A DNA stretch of 64,000 nucleotides from Azospirillaceae bacterium (GCA_028281465.1 JANQJV010000297.1:1-64000); one strand, 5' to 3'. Shown: positions 26,381 to 35,257, counted from the stretch's first letter. Numbers and translations are program-made. The notes: a model not told the origin generated them from the letters alone.

Positions 26381-27643
26381 TCAACAGTTTCCAAATACCT
26401 CGTGGCCATCAAAAAGAATATCGAGGTATTTTGCATCCTCGAATACCAAGCTCAACAGTTCCGGAATGAGTGTTTTATTGAGCTTGCAAACATACTCTGA
26501 GGGCTGCCCGAGAACACCACGCTCCCAACCGCCTTGGATGGGGCAACCTCCATTACACAGTAGACGCAAGTTGCAACCACTGCATTGTTCGTACTCTCGC
26601 ACATGAAGTCTGCTTAGTTTTTGCCTTTTTTTCTCATTAAGTTCAAATCCGCATTTGCCGCTAACCTGACCAACTATCATTTCATCAGAAAATGGTTCAT
26701 CCAGTCGAGACACCTCTAAACATGCGGTTAAATTGCCTTCTGGCGTAAGGGTGAGGTTGCTTCCATTTGCTGCGCCGCAATAATACCCAGTTGTTGGTCG
26801 AGAAATCACTGAGTTATCGAGCTTGATCGCCCAGCAATTTTTCCTAACCATTTTCACCGTATCAACAAATGCAGATGCATAAGATGCAACTGATGGAACA
26901 TGGCAATTTTCTGCTCTAGAAAGAACAGAGCAGTGGGTTGGCTCGAGTTTTATGTACTTCACACCGAGTCCGGCCAGCCTCACCACTGTGTCACCCATGC
27001 GGTCAACACTACTTGCCGTGATTGTACTTTGGACAGTTATTGGACAATTGGCTTCGACAAGATACCGAATGTTATTTTCCACGATATCTGAAGTCGCGGA
27101 CCCCTTAGCTGATGGTCTTTGTTCCTCATGGGCTACGCCGTCATAGGATATCCGAATGGCGGCGTTTGTAGCCACAATCCACTCTCGTTGCTTTTTGCCA
27201 AACAGTCCATTGGATACAATAATTGGCTGTACGGATGTTACTCTAGATTGGCAGAAATCTATAATCTTTTGCATTGTAGAAAAGTTTAAAAATGGCTCAC
27301 CACCTCCTACAAAATAGAGAGCAATATGCTCGATCGGCTCATCGCCATCGGTTTGTATTATTGACGATAGCGCCCTCTCTGCAATTGAATATTCGAGACT
27401 TGCCCGCTGTTCACCGCCTCTGGAATAGCAATAAACGCACCTTAGGTTACAATCATAGGAAGGCATAATACCGAGGCTTATGGCTCTGCCATTATGCTCT
27501 ACCCTTCGAGGCAGGAGGTTATTTTTGCCGCCCTCTTCTTGTGCTATTGCCCTAACACGCTCGCCTGATGCTATAAAGAATCTTATCCGATTTGGCGATA
27601 TTGCGACATGTCTATTGTCACCTAAAGATAAAATATCGGTCAT
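26381..27643 (-). CDS. Radical SAM/SPASM peptide-modifying enzyme
   Basis: 420 residues. CNLRCVYCYSRGG (about residues 69-81) is the CxxxCxxC site for the SAM-binding [4Fe-4S] cluster, and GGGEPFLNF is the GGE-type SAM motif. The C-terminal third has the SPASM pattern for auxiliary clusters: a Cys in TGYYCG, a Cys after PEGNLTAC, then CSGCNLRLLCNGGC and a final Cys in EYVCK. This layout is that of RiPP maturases and anaerobic sulfatase-maturase relatives. No RRE-like leader-binding domain is obvious at the N-terminus. No sulfatase, transporter or peptidase gene is close. Codon use is markedly AT-richer than the flanks. A 63-residue peptide gene follows within 23 bases. Confidence 0.9.
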   Translation of the reverse strand: MTDILSLGDNRHVAISPNRIRFFIASGERVRAIAQEEGGKNNLLPRRVEHNGRAISLGIMPSYDCNLRCVYCYSRGGEQRASLEYSIAERALSSIIQTDGDEPIEHIALYFVGGGEPFLNFSTMQKIIDFCQSRVTSVQPIIVSNGLFGKKQREWIVATNAAIRISYDGVAHEEQRPSAKGSATSDIVENNIRYLVEANCPITVQSTITASSVDRMGDTVVRLAGLGVKYIKLEPTHCSVLSRAENCHVPSVASYASAFVDTVKMVRKNCWAIKLDNSVISRPTTGYYCGAANGSNLTLTPEGNLTACLEVSRLDEPFSDEMIVGQVSGKCGFELNEKKRQKLSRLHVREYEQCSGCNLRLLCNGGCPIQGGWERGVLGQPSEYVCKLNKTLIPELLSLVFEDAKYLDILFDGHEVFGNC

Positions 27644-28238
27644 CGCCCTACCCTTTCAGTCGCCGTAACCTTGTTATTTCAATCATCACCTTTCATTTTA
27701 TCGCTATCGTTTCATTCATACTTCTGTTATTTCCAATCGCAGTCCGGGATGCCGCGTGGTATCGCTCCCCCCCGTGAGCTATTCGAACTGATGTGCCTAG
27801 CAGCATTCCTGCTGCTTCTGTCTTGTGGTCCAGTGAGTACTTTATGCACTCCAACAACAGTCCCCAAGAATGGCGATCATAGTCACAACTGCTTCCCTCG
27901 GTGAGTTTCCTTCACCAATTGAACTCCATTGTCCCTATGTGTAGCCTTGCCCCTCTTCAATGACATTAGGCAAATTGCCGCACGCTGAATGCCACGAGAA
28001 TCCACCATCGCGCCATTGTTGTTCTTCAATATACCCGGTTCAGCTAAGAACCCGAAAATCCATGGGGTATATGATGCGAGTCAGAAATTGAGTCCGTTGT
28101 CACCCTCTTATTCACCCGATTGCCCTGACTAGAGGGATTGACACGGCATCTGGTGTATGAGTCACTGTGGTCAGCTCAACTGTTGGTTTTCCGGCGTTGG
28201 AGGATCGCTCATGCGCCATTTATCCGTGTTGGTAGGTG
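27644..28238. other. Unassigned AT-richer region upstream of the radical SAM gene
   Basis: About 600 bases with no recognised gene. On the minus strand two overlapping frames stay open without a good start. One ends at 27886 (ATG near 28008, with LKRGKATHRDNG). The other runs 27911-27693 (with YDRHSWGLLLECIKYSLDHK). They may be decayed coding sequence or part of a structured leader. The promoter of the radical SAM gene should be here. CTAG at 28129 is a possible IS701-type target, but no matching terminal repeats could be fixed. Confidence 0.4.
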
Positions 28239-29653
28239 AACGCGGATTGATGTCGCGTCCACCATCGGTGCGGTCGCGTCGGCATACGAGAGCTTTGTGA
28301 ACCGATATTCGGGGCTGTTTCGCAGCAAGACGCGCGACGCCTACCCGATGGCGGTTAAGTATTTGCAGGGCTTGGATCCAGGCGGGGCATCGAACACTTG
28401 AACAAATGACAGACGCCTTGGGTGAGCCAGATGCCCAGGCGCTTCAGCATTTTGTGGCGCAATCGCCTTGGGATCATCGGCCGGTTCTGCAGCAAATCGC
28501 CAGAGATGCCGCTGCCAGGCTGGGCGGCGAGGACAACAGTTGCCTGATCCTCTACGAAACCTCGCTTCCGAAGAAGGGCCGCCGGTCGGTGGGGGTTGCC
28601 CGGCAATGGAGTGGCCGGCAGGGAAAGGTGGACACTTGCCAAGTGGCGGTCTTTGCGGCCCTTTCCAATGGTCGCGATCAGTCGCTGATCGATATGCGCC
28701 TTTATCTGCCGAAGGAGTGGGTTGAGGACCCGGCCCGATGTGACCGGGCAGGGGTTCCCGAAGCGGACCGCCGGGTTTTGTCGAAGGCAAACCATGCGCT
28801 GGCGATGATCCGGGATGCACGCAAGAACGGTGTTCAATTCCAATGGGTTGGCATTGATGCCGGGTATGGCAAGGACCCAGCGTTCCTGCGCGCCGTGGCC
28901 GATGCCGGGGGGGTGTTCGTCGCCGATGTCCACAGCTCGCAGCGGGTTTGGTTGAGCGATCCTGGCTTGCCTGTTCCGGAAAGGAAGAGCGTCAAGGGGG
29001 GAGTTCCGCGCAAGCGTCAAACCTCACACGCCCCTTTGACGGTCGACGCGGTGGCGGCGAACGCTGGATCGCAAGACTGGCACAAGCTCAAGCTGAGTGA
29101 CACAACTCAGGGAGACCTCACGGTGGAGAGTCTTCACCGTCGGGTGTGGCTTTGGGACGGTGTCGAAGACAGCCCGCGCCAATGGCATTTGATCGTCCGG
29201 CGGGAGGTCAACTCACCCACCGAAATCAAATACTCCCTGAGCAACGCTGCTCCCGATACGCCGTGTTTGCGGCTCGCTCAGATGCAAGGACATCGTTTCT
29301 GGGTTGAACGGGCATTCCAGGATGCGAAGTCCTTCTGTGGTCTCGGTGATTATCAACGCCTCGGCTGGCGGGCTCGGCACCACTATGTGGCCATGGTCCT
29401 GCTGGCGATGCTGTTCGTCCTCGAACACCGTCAGGTCCACAGCCCAGAGGTCGACTTCCTCACCGTACGTGATATCGTCGCGCTTCTGAATGCGACGTTC
29501 CCACCTCCTGACAACACCCCTGAAGCCGTTGTCAGAAGGATCAACAGTCGACACGCAAAACGCGCGGCAGCGGAGCGGTCACGACGAACCTGGCCCAGGG
29601 GGCGGACCGAACCCCTAGACAATGAAAAGCAAAAAACGTACCAGAAAATGTGA
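28239..29653 (+). pseudogene. IS701-family transposase, frameshifted and with altered active site
   Basis: The main frame (28406-29653, 415 residues) matches IS701 transposases: LQHFVAQSPWDHRPVLQQIA, SLPKKGRRSVGVARQWSG, QWVGIDAGYGKDPAF (second Asp) and FWVERAFQDAKSFCGLGDY (Glu). The missing N-terminus lies upstream in another frame (AYESFVNRYSGLFRSK...YLQGL), which fuses to it if one G near 28374 is removed. Where family members usually have Asp before ETSLPKKG, this copy has Tyr (LILYETSLPKKG). Both changes suggest an inactive copy. Terminal repeats were not identified. Confidence 0.82.
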
Positions 29654-29707
29654 CTCGGTCGAACTAACACCGCGGCAAATCCATTGGCCGCCGATGGGAG
29701 GGGGTGG

Positions 29708-30526
29708 ATGCCGGATAATCTGAAGCGTTTGCTGGCGATCATGGCCCGTCTGCGCGCGCCGGTTGGTGGGTGTCCGTGGGACTTGGAACAGACCTTCCAT
29801 ACCATCGCGCCGCATACCATCGAAGAAGCCTACGAGGTCGCCGAAGCGATCGAGCGTGACGATATGGCGTCATTGGAGGATGAGTTGGGCGATCTCTTGT
29901 TCCAGGTCGTCTACCATAGCCAAATCGCAAAGGAACGTGGCGCGTTTGATTTCGATACGGTGGCAGGCGCCATCTCGGACAAGATGGTCCGCCGCCATCC
30001 GCATGTTTTCGGTGGTGACGAGGAACGCTCGGCCGAGGCGCAGACCAACCGCTGGGAGGACCATAAAGCCCGGGAACGCCAGGCCAAAGCCGAAGCCGAG
30101 GGTCGGATATCGAGTGCCTTGGATGGCGTCACGGTTGGTCTGCCGGCCTTGACCAGGGCGCTCAAGCTGCAAAAGCGGGCCGCACGGGTCGGCTTTGACT
30201 GGGCCGAACCGGCGCCGATCCTGGACAAGCTCGAGGAAGAGATCGGCGAGCTACGCGCCGAGATTTCGGCCAGCTATCCCGTCCCCGAGCGAGTAATGGA
30301 CGAGTTGGGGGATGTGTTGTTCGTCCTGGTCAACCTGGCACGTCGGCTCGCTGTAGACCCAGAGGCGGCGCTGCGCCATGCCAATACCAAGTTCGAACGG
30401 CGCTTTCGCAGGATCGAAGCGCTCCTGGCAGACCAAGGACGCAAACCGGCGGACTCGACCTTGACCGAGATGGACGCACTCTGGGATGAAGCCAAACGCG
30501 AGGAGAGCACACTCGACGATCTCTGA
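29708..30526 (+). CDS. mazG: Nucleoside triphosphate pyrophosphohydrolase
   Basis: A 272-residue house-cleaning NTPase that hydrolyses nucleoside triphosphates to monophosphates and pyrophosphate. Two MazG domains are visible. The first has LRAPVGGCPWDLEQTF, EEAYEVAEAIE and DELGDLLFQVVYH (the ExxE...ExxD metal site); the second, less conserved, has LEEEIGELRAEI and DELGDVLFVLVNLAR. The ATG at 29708 has GGGAGGGGG upstream; the frame is open from a TTG at 29684. It begins 54 bases after the transposase. Confidence 0.95.
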   Translation: MPDNLKRLLAIMARLRAPVGGCPWDLEQTFHTIAPHTIEEAYEVAEAIERDDMASLEDELGDLLFQVVYHSQIAKERGAFDFDTVAGAISDKMVRRHPHVFGGDEERSAEAQTNRWEDHKARERQAKAEAEGRISSALDGVTVGLPALTRALKLQKRAARVGFDWAEPAPILDKLEEEIGELRAEISASYPVPERVMDELGDVLFVLVNLARRLAVDPEAALRHANTKFERRFRRIEALLADQGRKPADSTLTEMDALWDEAKREESTLDDL

Positions 30527-30591
30527 TCCCTGCCCCCGGCAGATGGCCCGAAGCCGCCCCTTCATGCTGATTGGCCGCAACGCTCGGCTGC

Positions 30592-30972
30592 TTACTTCAG
30601 GCCCGCCCGCTCCAGCCGACGGTCGAGCTTCTCGAACAGCTCTTCGAACTCGATCGGTTTGGTGATGTAGTCGTCGGCGCCAAGCCGCCGACCTTCGACA
30701 ATCTGTGCCGGCTCGGCCATGGCGGACAGGAACAGGAACGGCATGATCCGAAAATCCGGGCCAAGCGCGCGTGTCCGGGTCAATACCTGGTGGCCGTCCA
30801 TGCCGGGCATATTGACGTCGCACAACACCAGATCAGGGCGCTTGCTCTCGATCATGGTCAGCCCGTCCGGGCCGTTGCTCGCCTCCAGCGCCTCATGCCC
30901 GGCGTCACGCAACTCCTCCACCAGAAGGCTGCGAATTCCCTCTTCATCCTCAATACAGAGGATTCTGGCCAT
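30592..30972 (-). CDS. Stand-alone receiver-domain response regulator
   Basis: 126 residues from the ATG at 30972, a single CheY-like receiver with no output domain. ILCIEDEEGIRSLLVEEL gives the acidic pocket, LVLCDVNMPGMDG the phosphorylated Asp, FLFLSAMAEP the Ser/Thr switch and DDYITKPIEF the conserved Lys. The sequence is clearly related to the receiver of the LuxR-type regulator at 32340-32936 (shared VLCDVNMP, FLSA, EGRRLGAD, TKPI), so the two look like paralogues. It lies just downstream of the histidine kinase gene and is probably its partner. Confidence 0.92.
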   Translation of the reverse strand: MARILCIEDEEGIRSLLVEELRDAGHEALEASNGPDGLTMIESKRPDLVLCDVNMPGMDGHQVLTRTRALGPDFRIMPFLFLSAMAEPAQIVEGRRLGADDYITKPIEFEELFEKLDRRLERAGLK

Positions 30973-31023
30973 CTCACCCCTCTCCCATTCGGTTCCAGCC
31001 CACCTCGTCTCGACCGTGGCCAC

Positions 31024-32133
31024 TCACTCCGGCCCCCCCACAGGCAAAGAGACCGTGAAGGTCGATCCTTTGCCAACTGTACTCGCCACCTCGATGCGCC
31101 CGCCATGCATACGAACGAAGGAGGCAACGAGATACAGCCCGACCCCACTCCCCGATACGCCTCCCACGTTGCTGCCCCGGTAATAGGGCTCGAATAGGTT
31201 GCGACGGTCGTCCTCCGGTATCCCTATGCCGCGATCGGTGACGGTAATCACGGCATGGCCAGGCTCGGAGCTGCCCGTCACCAGCACCTCCGAGTTGCTC
31301 GGTGAGTACTTGACGGCGTTGCCGATCAAATTGTCGAAGACATACGCCAGAAGATCGGAATCACCGCGCAGCGACACGGGAATGTCCTGCACGTGCAGCG
31401 TGATCGTGTGCAGTGGTGCCACCTGGGCGTGTTGTGCACTAATGGTGCGCAACAATGTCCACAGGTTGACTCGCCCCACTTTCATCTCGATCCGATTGTC
31501 GAAGGCGCGCGATGTGTAGAGGATTTTTTCGATCAGCTTGATCAGCCGGGTCACTGAACTACGGATCGACCGGGCTCGTTTCTCCAGCGTTTCCGGCGTG
31601 ATGGCATCCCGTGTCTTCAGCATGCGGTATGCTTCGCCATCGATGATCGTCAACGGTGTTCGGAACTCGTGCGACACCATGGAAACGAAGGCACGCTGCA
31701 ACGATGAAGCCCGGCGTTCCTTGTCCAAGGCTGCACTGAGCGTCTGTTCCAGCCGAATGCGATAAAACACGACAATGGCCGTGACCAGGACCGTGACCAA
31801 CGCCCAGATTCTCCCGGTCAGGAAAACGAAAAATTCGTCGCGGATGGTGACGGGCAGATCGATGGGAAACGACAACATCAGTTCGAACGGCAGCAAGAAG
31901 CGCGTGGATTCGCCGATCGGCCAGGGTAGATCTACCTCAAGCGGAAAAATCCCGCCGAAAATGATGAACAAAACCGACAACATCACCACCACCCAGCGCA
32001 AACGGTTGCCACTCAGGAAAAAACTCATGAGTGTGGGTACGATGTAGAGGAAACCAATGGCGACATCGTCCCAGAGCGTGGCAACGTCGAAGAAGAAGAT
32101 GGTGGCCTGTGCCGCAACGATGAGAAAGACCAT
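31024..32133 (-). CDS. Membrane-bound sensor histidine kinase
   Basis: 369 residues. The N-terminus has about three closely spaced membrane helices (residues 1-65), a short extracytoplasmic loop, and another helix (IWALVTVLVTAIVVFYRI). HisKA follows with the H-box SMVSHEFRTPLTIID, then HATPase_c with DNLIGNAVKYSP (N-box), DRGIGIPEDDRRNLFEPYY (G1/F) and GSGVGLYLVASFVRMHGG (G2). No PAS or sensory domain is seen; sensing is presumably through the membrane part. It is divergent from the LuxR-type regulator gene and precedes a stand-alone receiver gene. Confidence 0.92.
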   Translation of the reverse strand: MVFLIVAAQATIFFFDVATLWDDVAIGFLYIVPTLMSFFLSGNRLRWVVVMLSVLFIIFGGIFPLEVDLPWPIGESTRFLLPFELMLSFPIDLPVTIRDEFFVFLTGRIWALVTVLVTAIVVFYRIRLEQTLSAALDKERRASSLQRAFVSMVSHEFRTPLTIIDGEAYRMLKTRDAITPETLEKRARSIRSSVTRLIKLIEKILYTSRAFDNRIEMKVGRVNLWTLLRTISAQHAQVAPLHTITLHVQDIPVSLRGDSDLLAYVFDNLIGNAVKYSPSNSEVLVTGSSEPGHAVITVTDRGIGIPEDDRRNLFEPYYRGSNVGGVSGSGVGLYLVASFVRMHGGRIEVASTVGKGSTFTVSLPVGGPE

Positions 32134-32339
32134 GGATACACCGGCCGCTTGAGAAGAAGGCGCGAGTCAACGGCCAGGCCTCGCGGCCACCGAATTGCGG
32201 CCGACCATCCTGGAGGCATCGCGTTTCTGTGCCAACCGTGCGGTTTACCGGCGCGTTCCACGTTCCGGTGCTTGAGAACAACCGCAAGGCCACCTACCCT
32301 ATTAACACCGGACTCCGGTCCTTGCCACGGAAGCCGATC

Positions 32340-32936
32340 GTGAACGCCAAGATTCTGTGCATTGACGACGACCAACCGATCCTGGATCTCTTGGTCGAAG
32401 AATTGAGCGACCAGGGCTACGAAGTCCGTGGCGTCACCAGCGGACGCGAGGGCTTCGCGGAAATCCTCAGGCTGACACCAGACCTGGTGATCTGCGACGT
32501 CAATATGCCGGATATGACGGGCTATGAGATTCTTGGCAAACTGAAGGAGCTGAACCCGGAATTCGAACGCATGCCATTCGTCTTCCTGTCCGCCTTGACC
32601 GAGCGGGAGAATATTCTGAAGGGCCGCCGTCTGGGTGCCGACGAATACCTCACCAAACCGATCGATTTCGAACTGATGGCCGAAGTGGTCAAGACGCGCT
32701 TGCAGCGTGGTCCCCGCTTCGTGTCTTGCAAGCCGGCAAATCCACTGACCCAGCGCGAGATCGAGGCATTGACCTGGTCGGCACGCGGCAAGTCGTCGGC
32801 CGATATTGCCGTGCTCATGGACTGTAGCGAACGTACAGTGAACTTCCATATCGCCAACGCCATGCAGAAGTTTGGTGTGGCAACCCGAATCCAAGCCGCC
32901 GTCAAGGCCAGCCTTGCCGGCATCATCAAAGATTGA
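32340..32936 (+). CDS. Response regulator with LuxR-type DNA-binding domain
   Basis: 198 residues from a GTG at 32340, where receiver homology starts; the frame is open to 32229. The receiver has ILCIDDDQPILDLLVEEL, LVICDVNMPDMTG (phospho-Asp), FVFLSALTE and DEYLTKPIDF. The C-terminal helix-turn-helix is NPLTQREIEALTWSARGKSS followed by CSERTVNFHIANAMQKFGV, a clear LuxR/NarL-type domain. It is divergent from the kinase gene and related in its receiver to the stand-alone regulator, so one kinase probably serves two receivers. Confidence 0.92.
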   Translation: MNAKILCIDDDQPILDLLVEELSDQGYEVRGVTSGREGFAEILRLTPDLVICDVNMPDMTGYEILGKLKELNPEFERMPFVFLSALTERENILKGRRLGADEYLTKPIDFELMAEVVKTRLQRGPRFVSCKPANPLTQREIEALTWSARGKSSADIAVLMDCSERTVNFHIANAMQKFGVATRIQAAVKASLAGIIKD

Positions 32937-33404
32937 CCCCCGTCCAGCCACGTCCACCTGCCAAGTCTGACAGTTCCTGTCAGGCTTGACAGCTCACGGC
33001 CTAGATCGAAAAGCTTATGTCTAGGGGAGAGGAAACGAGCGGTCGAGGGAGGTCATCCATGGTCTTCGTAGCCAACACCATTGCGCCATTTCGCCTGCGT
33101 GTCGGGGAAACCGTCCGCCCCGACAACGTCGATGAAATCCAAGGTCGTCCGCACACCGGCGAGAACGGCGGCCACGGCGAACGGCGTGACGCCGGCTTGG
33201 GGGGGCGCGTCGACCGGCTGGTGATGGCGAGCGCCGGTGGCGAAGGGTGGGCGTTGCCCCTGTATTGAACGCAGCCTGGTCGACTGACACCGTTGTCTTG
33301 CAACCAAAGATTAGGTGACATAGGCAAGCGCTGCCCCTCTTTGGAGCAAGATCACCAAAAAAGGCGTCGTCACGAGCGTGATCAACAGAAACGGCACGCT
33401 GGCA
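32937..33404. other. Intergenic region with short palindromes
   Basis: About 470 bases. CTGACAGTTCCTGTCAG (32967-32983) and the overlapping TGTCAGGCTTGACA (32979-32992) form alternative small hairpins just after the LuxR-type gene; without a T-run they are operator-like or weak terminators. Two antisense open frames at about 33001-33327 have no recognisable product. Confidence 0.4.
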
Positions 33405-35210
33405 CTATTCCTGAACATCCAGAACCAAGCTACCTGGCTCAGCGCCGCCGCGCAGTTGGAAGCGTTGTTCCAGGTTCAGGTCGCGGATGGCATCTTGCAA
33501 AGCGCTAACCAGCGGGTCGGTTCCCACCGGGCCCGCCACCGAAGGTGGCGGGCCCTGCCCCAAGGGAGTTTGGACTGGCGGCTGAATCGGCTGCCACAAA
33601 TGGGGCTCAGGGCCAATCCGAAGCGGACCAGTGGCCGGCGGAGGGGCGCTCGCCATCGTGACGGGTGCCGACGGCACGGGGACGGCGACCGAAGGAGCCG
33701 ATGCATCGAGCGGCGCGGGCGGTGGTGGTGCAGCCGCCGACGGTTCAAGCGCGAGCTGGGCCGAGGTTTCTGGCCCAAGAGGCTCGGACGTGTCTTGCAA
33801 AGCCGCCAGGTCGGGACCTTGATCCAGCGGTGGGTATGGTGCCAGGCCAAGAATCTCCAACACCCGTTTATCCGGCGGTGCCGTGGCGAAATCCTCTGGC
33901 AAAGTGGACGCCAGTGGGGCGTGCGCGGCCTTGTCTGATTTCATCTCGGTGGCTGGCGCCGGGTCCGGCTGCGCGTGTGCCACATCTGGCCCCTCGGTGA
34001 GCGACGGATAAGGTCGAAGCCCTAAGATGTCGAGCACCCGCTGATTCGGCGGGGCGGTTTCGAAGATCTCCGGTAACGCCGTCACCACAGCCGGCACCGG
34101 TGGCTTGGGCTTCGGACGTATTGGTGGCAACTCCACTGCAACCTTTGTCCCGTGCTGCTGCAACGGATAGGGCCGCAACCCAAGGATATCGAGCACATGT
34201 TGGTCGGGTTCGGCTGTTGCCACAGGCGTGCCCACCGGCGCCGGTGTGATCGTCTCTGCCTCGGGTGAAGCCGGTGCCGGCTGGAGGTTGGGCATCGGTG
34301 CAGCGACGTCCGGCCGCGGTGTCTCCGCTTCGTGGATCCGCGCGTGCTGGGTGCCATCGTCATGCCATGACCTGAAACAATCCAAGAACGTACCGCGCTG
34401 ACACTGCCACAACATCTCGCGCGCCGAAGGCGCACTGGCACCGGCAAGCGATGGTTCGTCTTGCGCGGTTGACCGTACCCCCGCTGCATCCGGGCCTGGT
34501 GGTGGCTCCTCCTCTGCCGGCGCTGCCATGGTCGCTTCCGGGGCCAGCGCCTGACCCATGGCTAAGGCGGAGTCGCCCGCTTCGCCGGTGTCAACCCGGT
34601 CGTCTCGCTGGCTTTGCACGATACGCTCGAGCATGGATGCCACCGGTCCCTGGCGGGGTGGTGCAGGATCGGACAGACCGGCCGCATCGGACACCGGAGG
34701 CGAGACGTCATCCAGGCGCGGTGGCATGACGGCAGGCAGGTCTGGGACCACCGTCACCGACGGCTCGGGCCGCGGTGTGCTCTCTAGCGCCAGAGCCTCA
34801 TCGCGCCGCGATCGCTGAATCACGTCGAGGATAGACAGGCCCGATGCCGAACGCGTGGCCGTTGCGGCGCCGAACGCCGGCGCCTCCCGGGGGGGCGGTG
34901 CCGGGGCATCCGGCACCGCCACGTCGACGGTTTCCGGCGGTGGTTGAGCGGGCCGCGGTTGAACGGGCCGCGGTTGAACGGGCCGCGGTTGAACGGATGG
35001 TGTCACCGGAGCCACTGGATCGGCGACGGTTGGTGGCGCAGCGGGAACGGCATCGCGTGCCCGCATCATATCCAGGATCGAAGCTCCGAAGGACATGCGC
35101 CCATCGGGTCCGCTATCCTGCGCGACGGCCAGAATCGGCGTCAATAGGACCGTCAGCGTCGCTCCGATGGCACCGAAATGCCTCACCCTGCCCTCCGACC
35201 GCGTGTGCAT
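33405..35210 (-). CDS. Exported Pro/Ala-rich protein with internal short repeats
   Basis: 601 residues from the ATG at 35210, preceding a signal peptide (FGAIGATLTVLLTPILAVAQ). No known domain is recognised. Two repeat sets are visible. Near the N-terminus, copies of a helix-like motif read SILDMMRARD, SILDVIQRSRRDEA and SMLERIVQSQRDDR. In the C-terminal half, three copies of RVL(D/E)ILGL(R/A)PYP occur (coding DNA near 34165, 34015 and 33840), the last two each preceded by LPE(I/D)F(E/A)TAPP. Long Pro-rich linkers separate them. It lies 47 bases downstream of hflX. The layout suggests a periplasmic scaffold with repeated docking motifs; this is inference. Confidence 0.8.
   Translation of the reverse strand: MHTRSEGRVRHFGAIGATLTVLLTPILAVAQDSGPDGRMSFGASILDMMRARDAVPAAPPTVADPVAPVTPSVQPRPVQPRPVQPRPAQPPPETVDVAVPDAPAPPPREAPAFGAATATRSASGLSILDVIQRSRRDEALALESTPRPEPSVTVVPDLPAVMPPRLDDVSPPVSDAAGLSDPAPPRQGPVASMLERIVQSQRDDRVDTGEAGDSALAMGQALAPEATMAAPAEEEPPPGPDAAGVRSTAQDEPSLAGASAPSAREMLWQCQRGTFLDCFRSWHDDGTQHARIHEAETPRPDVAAPMPNLQPAPASPEAETITPAPVGTPVATAEPDQHVLDILGLRPYPLQQHGTKVAVELPPIRPKPKPPVPAVVTALPEIFETAPPNQRVLDILGLRPYPSLTEGPDVAHAQPDPAPATEMKSDKAAHAPLASTLPEDFATAPPDKRVLEILGLAPYPPLDQGPDLAALQDTSEPLGPETSAQLALEPSAAAPPPPAPLDASAPSVAVPVPSAPVTMASAPPPATGPLRIGPEPHLWQPIQPPVQTPLGQGPPPSVAGPVGTDPLVSALQDAIRDLNLEQRFQLRGGAEPGSLVLDVQE
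34951..34995. repeat. 15-bp tandem repeat encoding PRPVQ
   Basis: Three exact copies of GGCCGCGGTTGAACG, plus flanking partial copies, inside the Pro-rich protein gene. On the coding (minus) strand each encodes one five-residue Pro/Arg/Val/Gln unit. This is a likely hotspot for in-frame length change. Confidence 0.85.
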
Positions 35211-35257
35211 CGCGCCCACGCATCCCAGAACCGCCAATGCGCCGGTATACTGTTCCT

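Noticed and set aside
27671-27904. Plus-strand frame with a lipoprotein-like MCLAAFLLLLSCG stretch
   Set aside because: Short, without a ribosome-binding site, and opposite to two minus-strand open frames; a chance lipobox cannot be excluded but is not supported.
33001-33327. Open frames on both strands after the LuxR-type regulator
   Set aside because: Neither has family features, a good start or a partner; left as intergenic.
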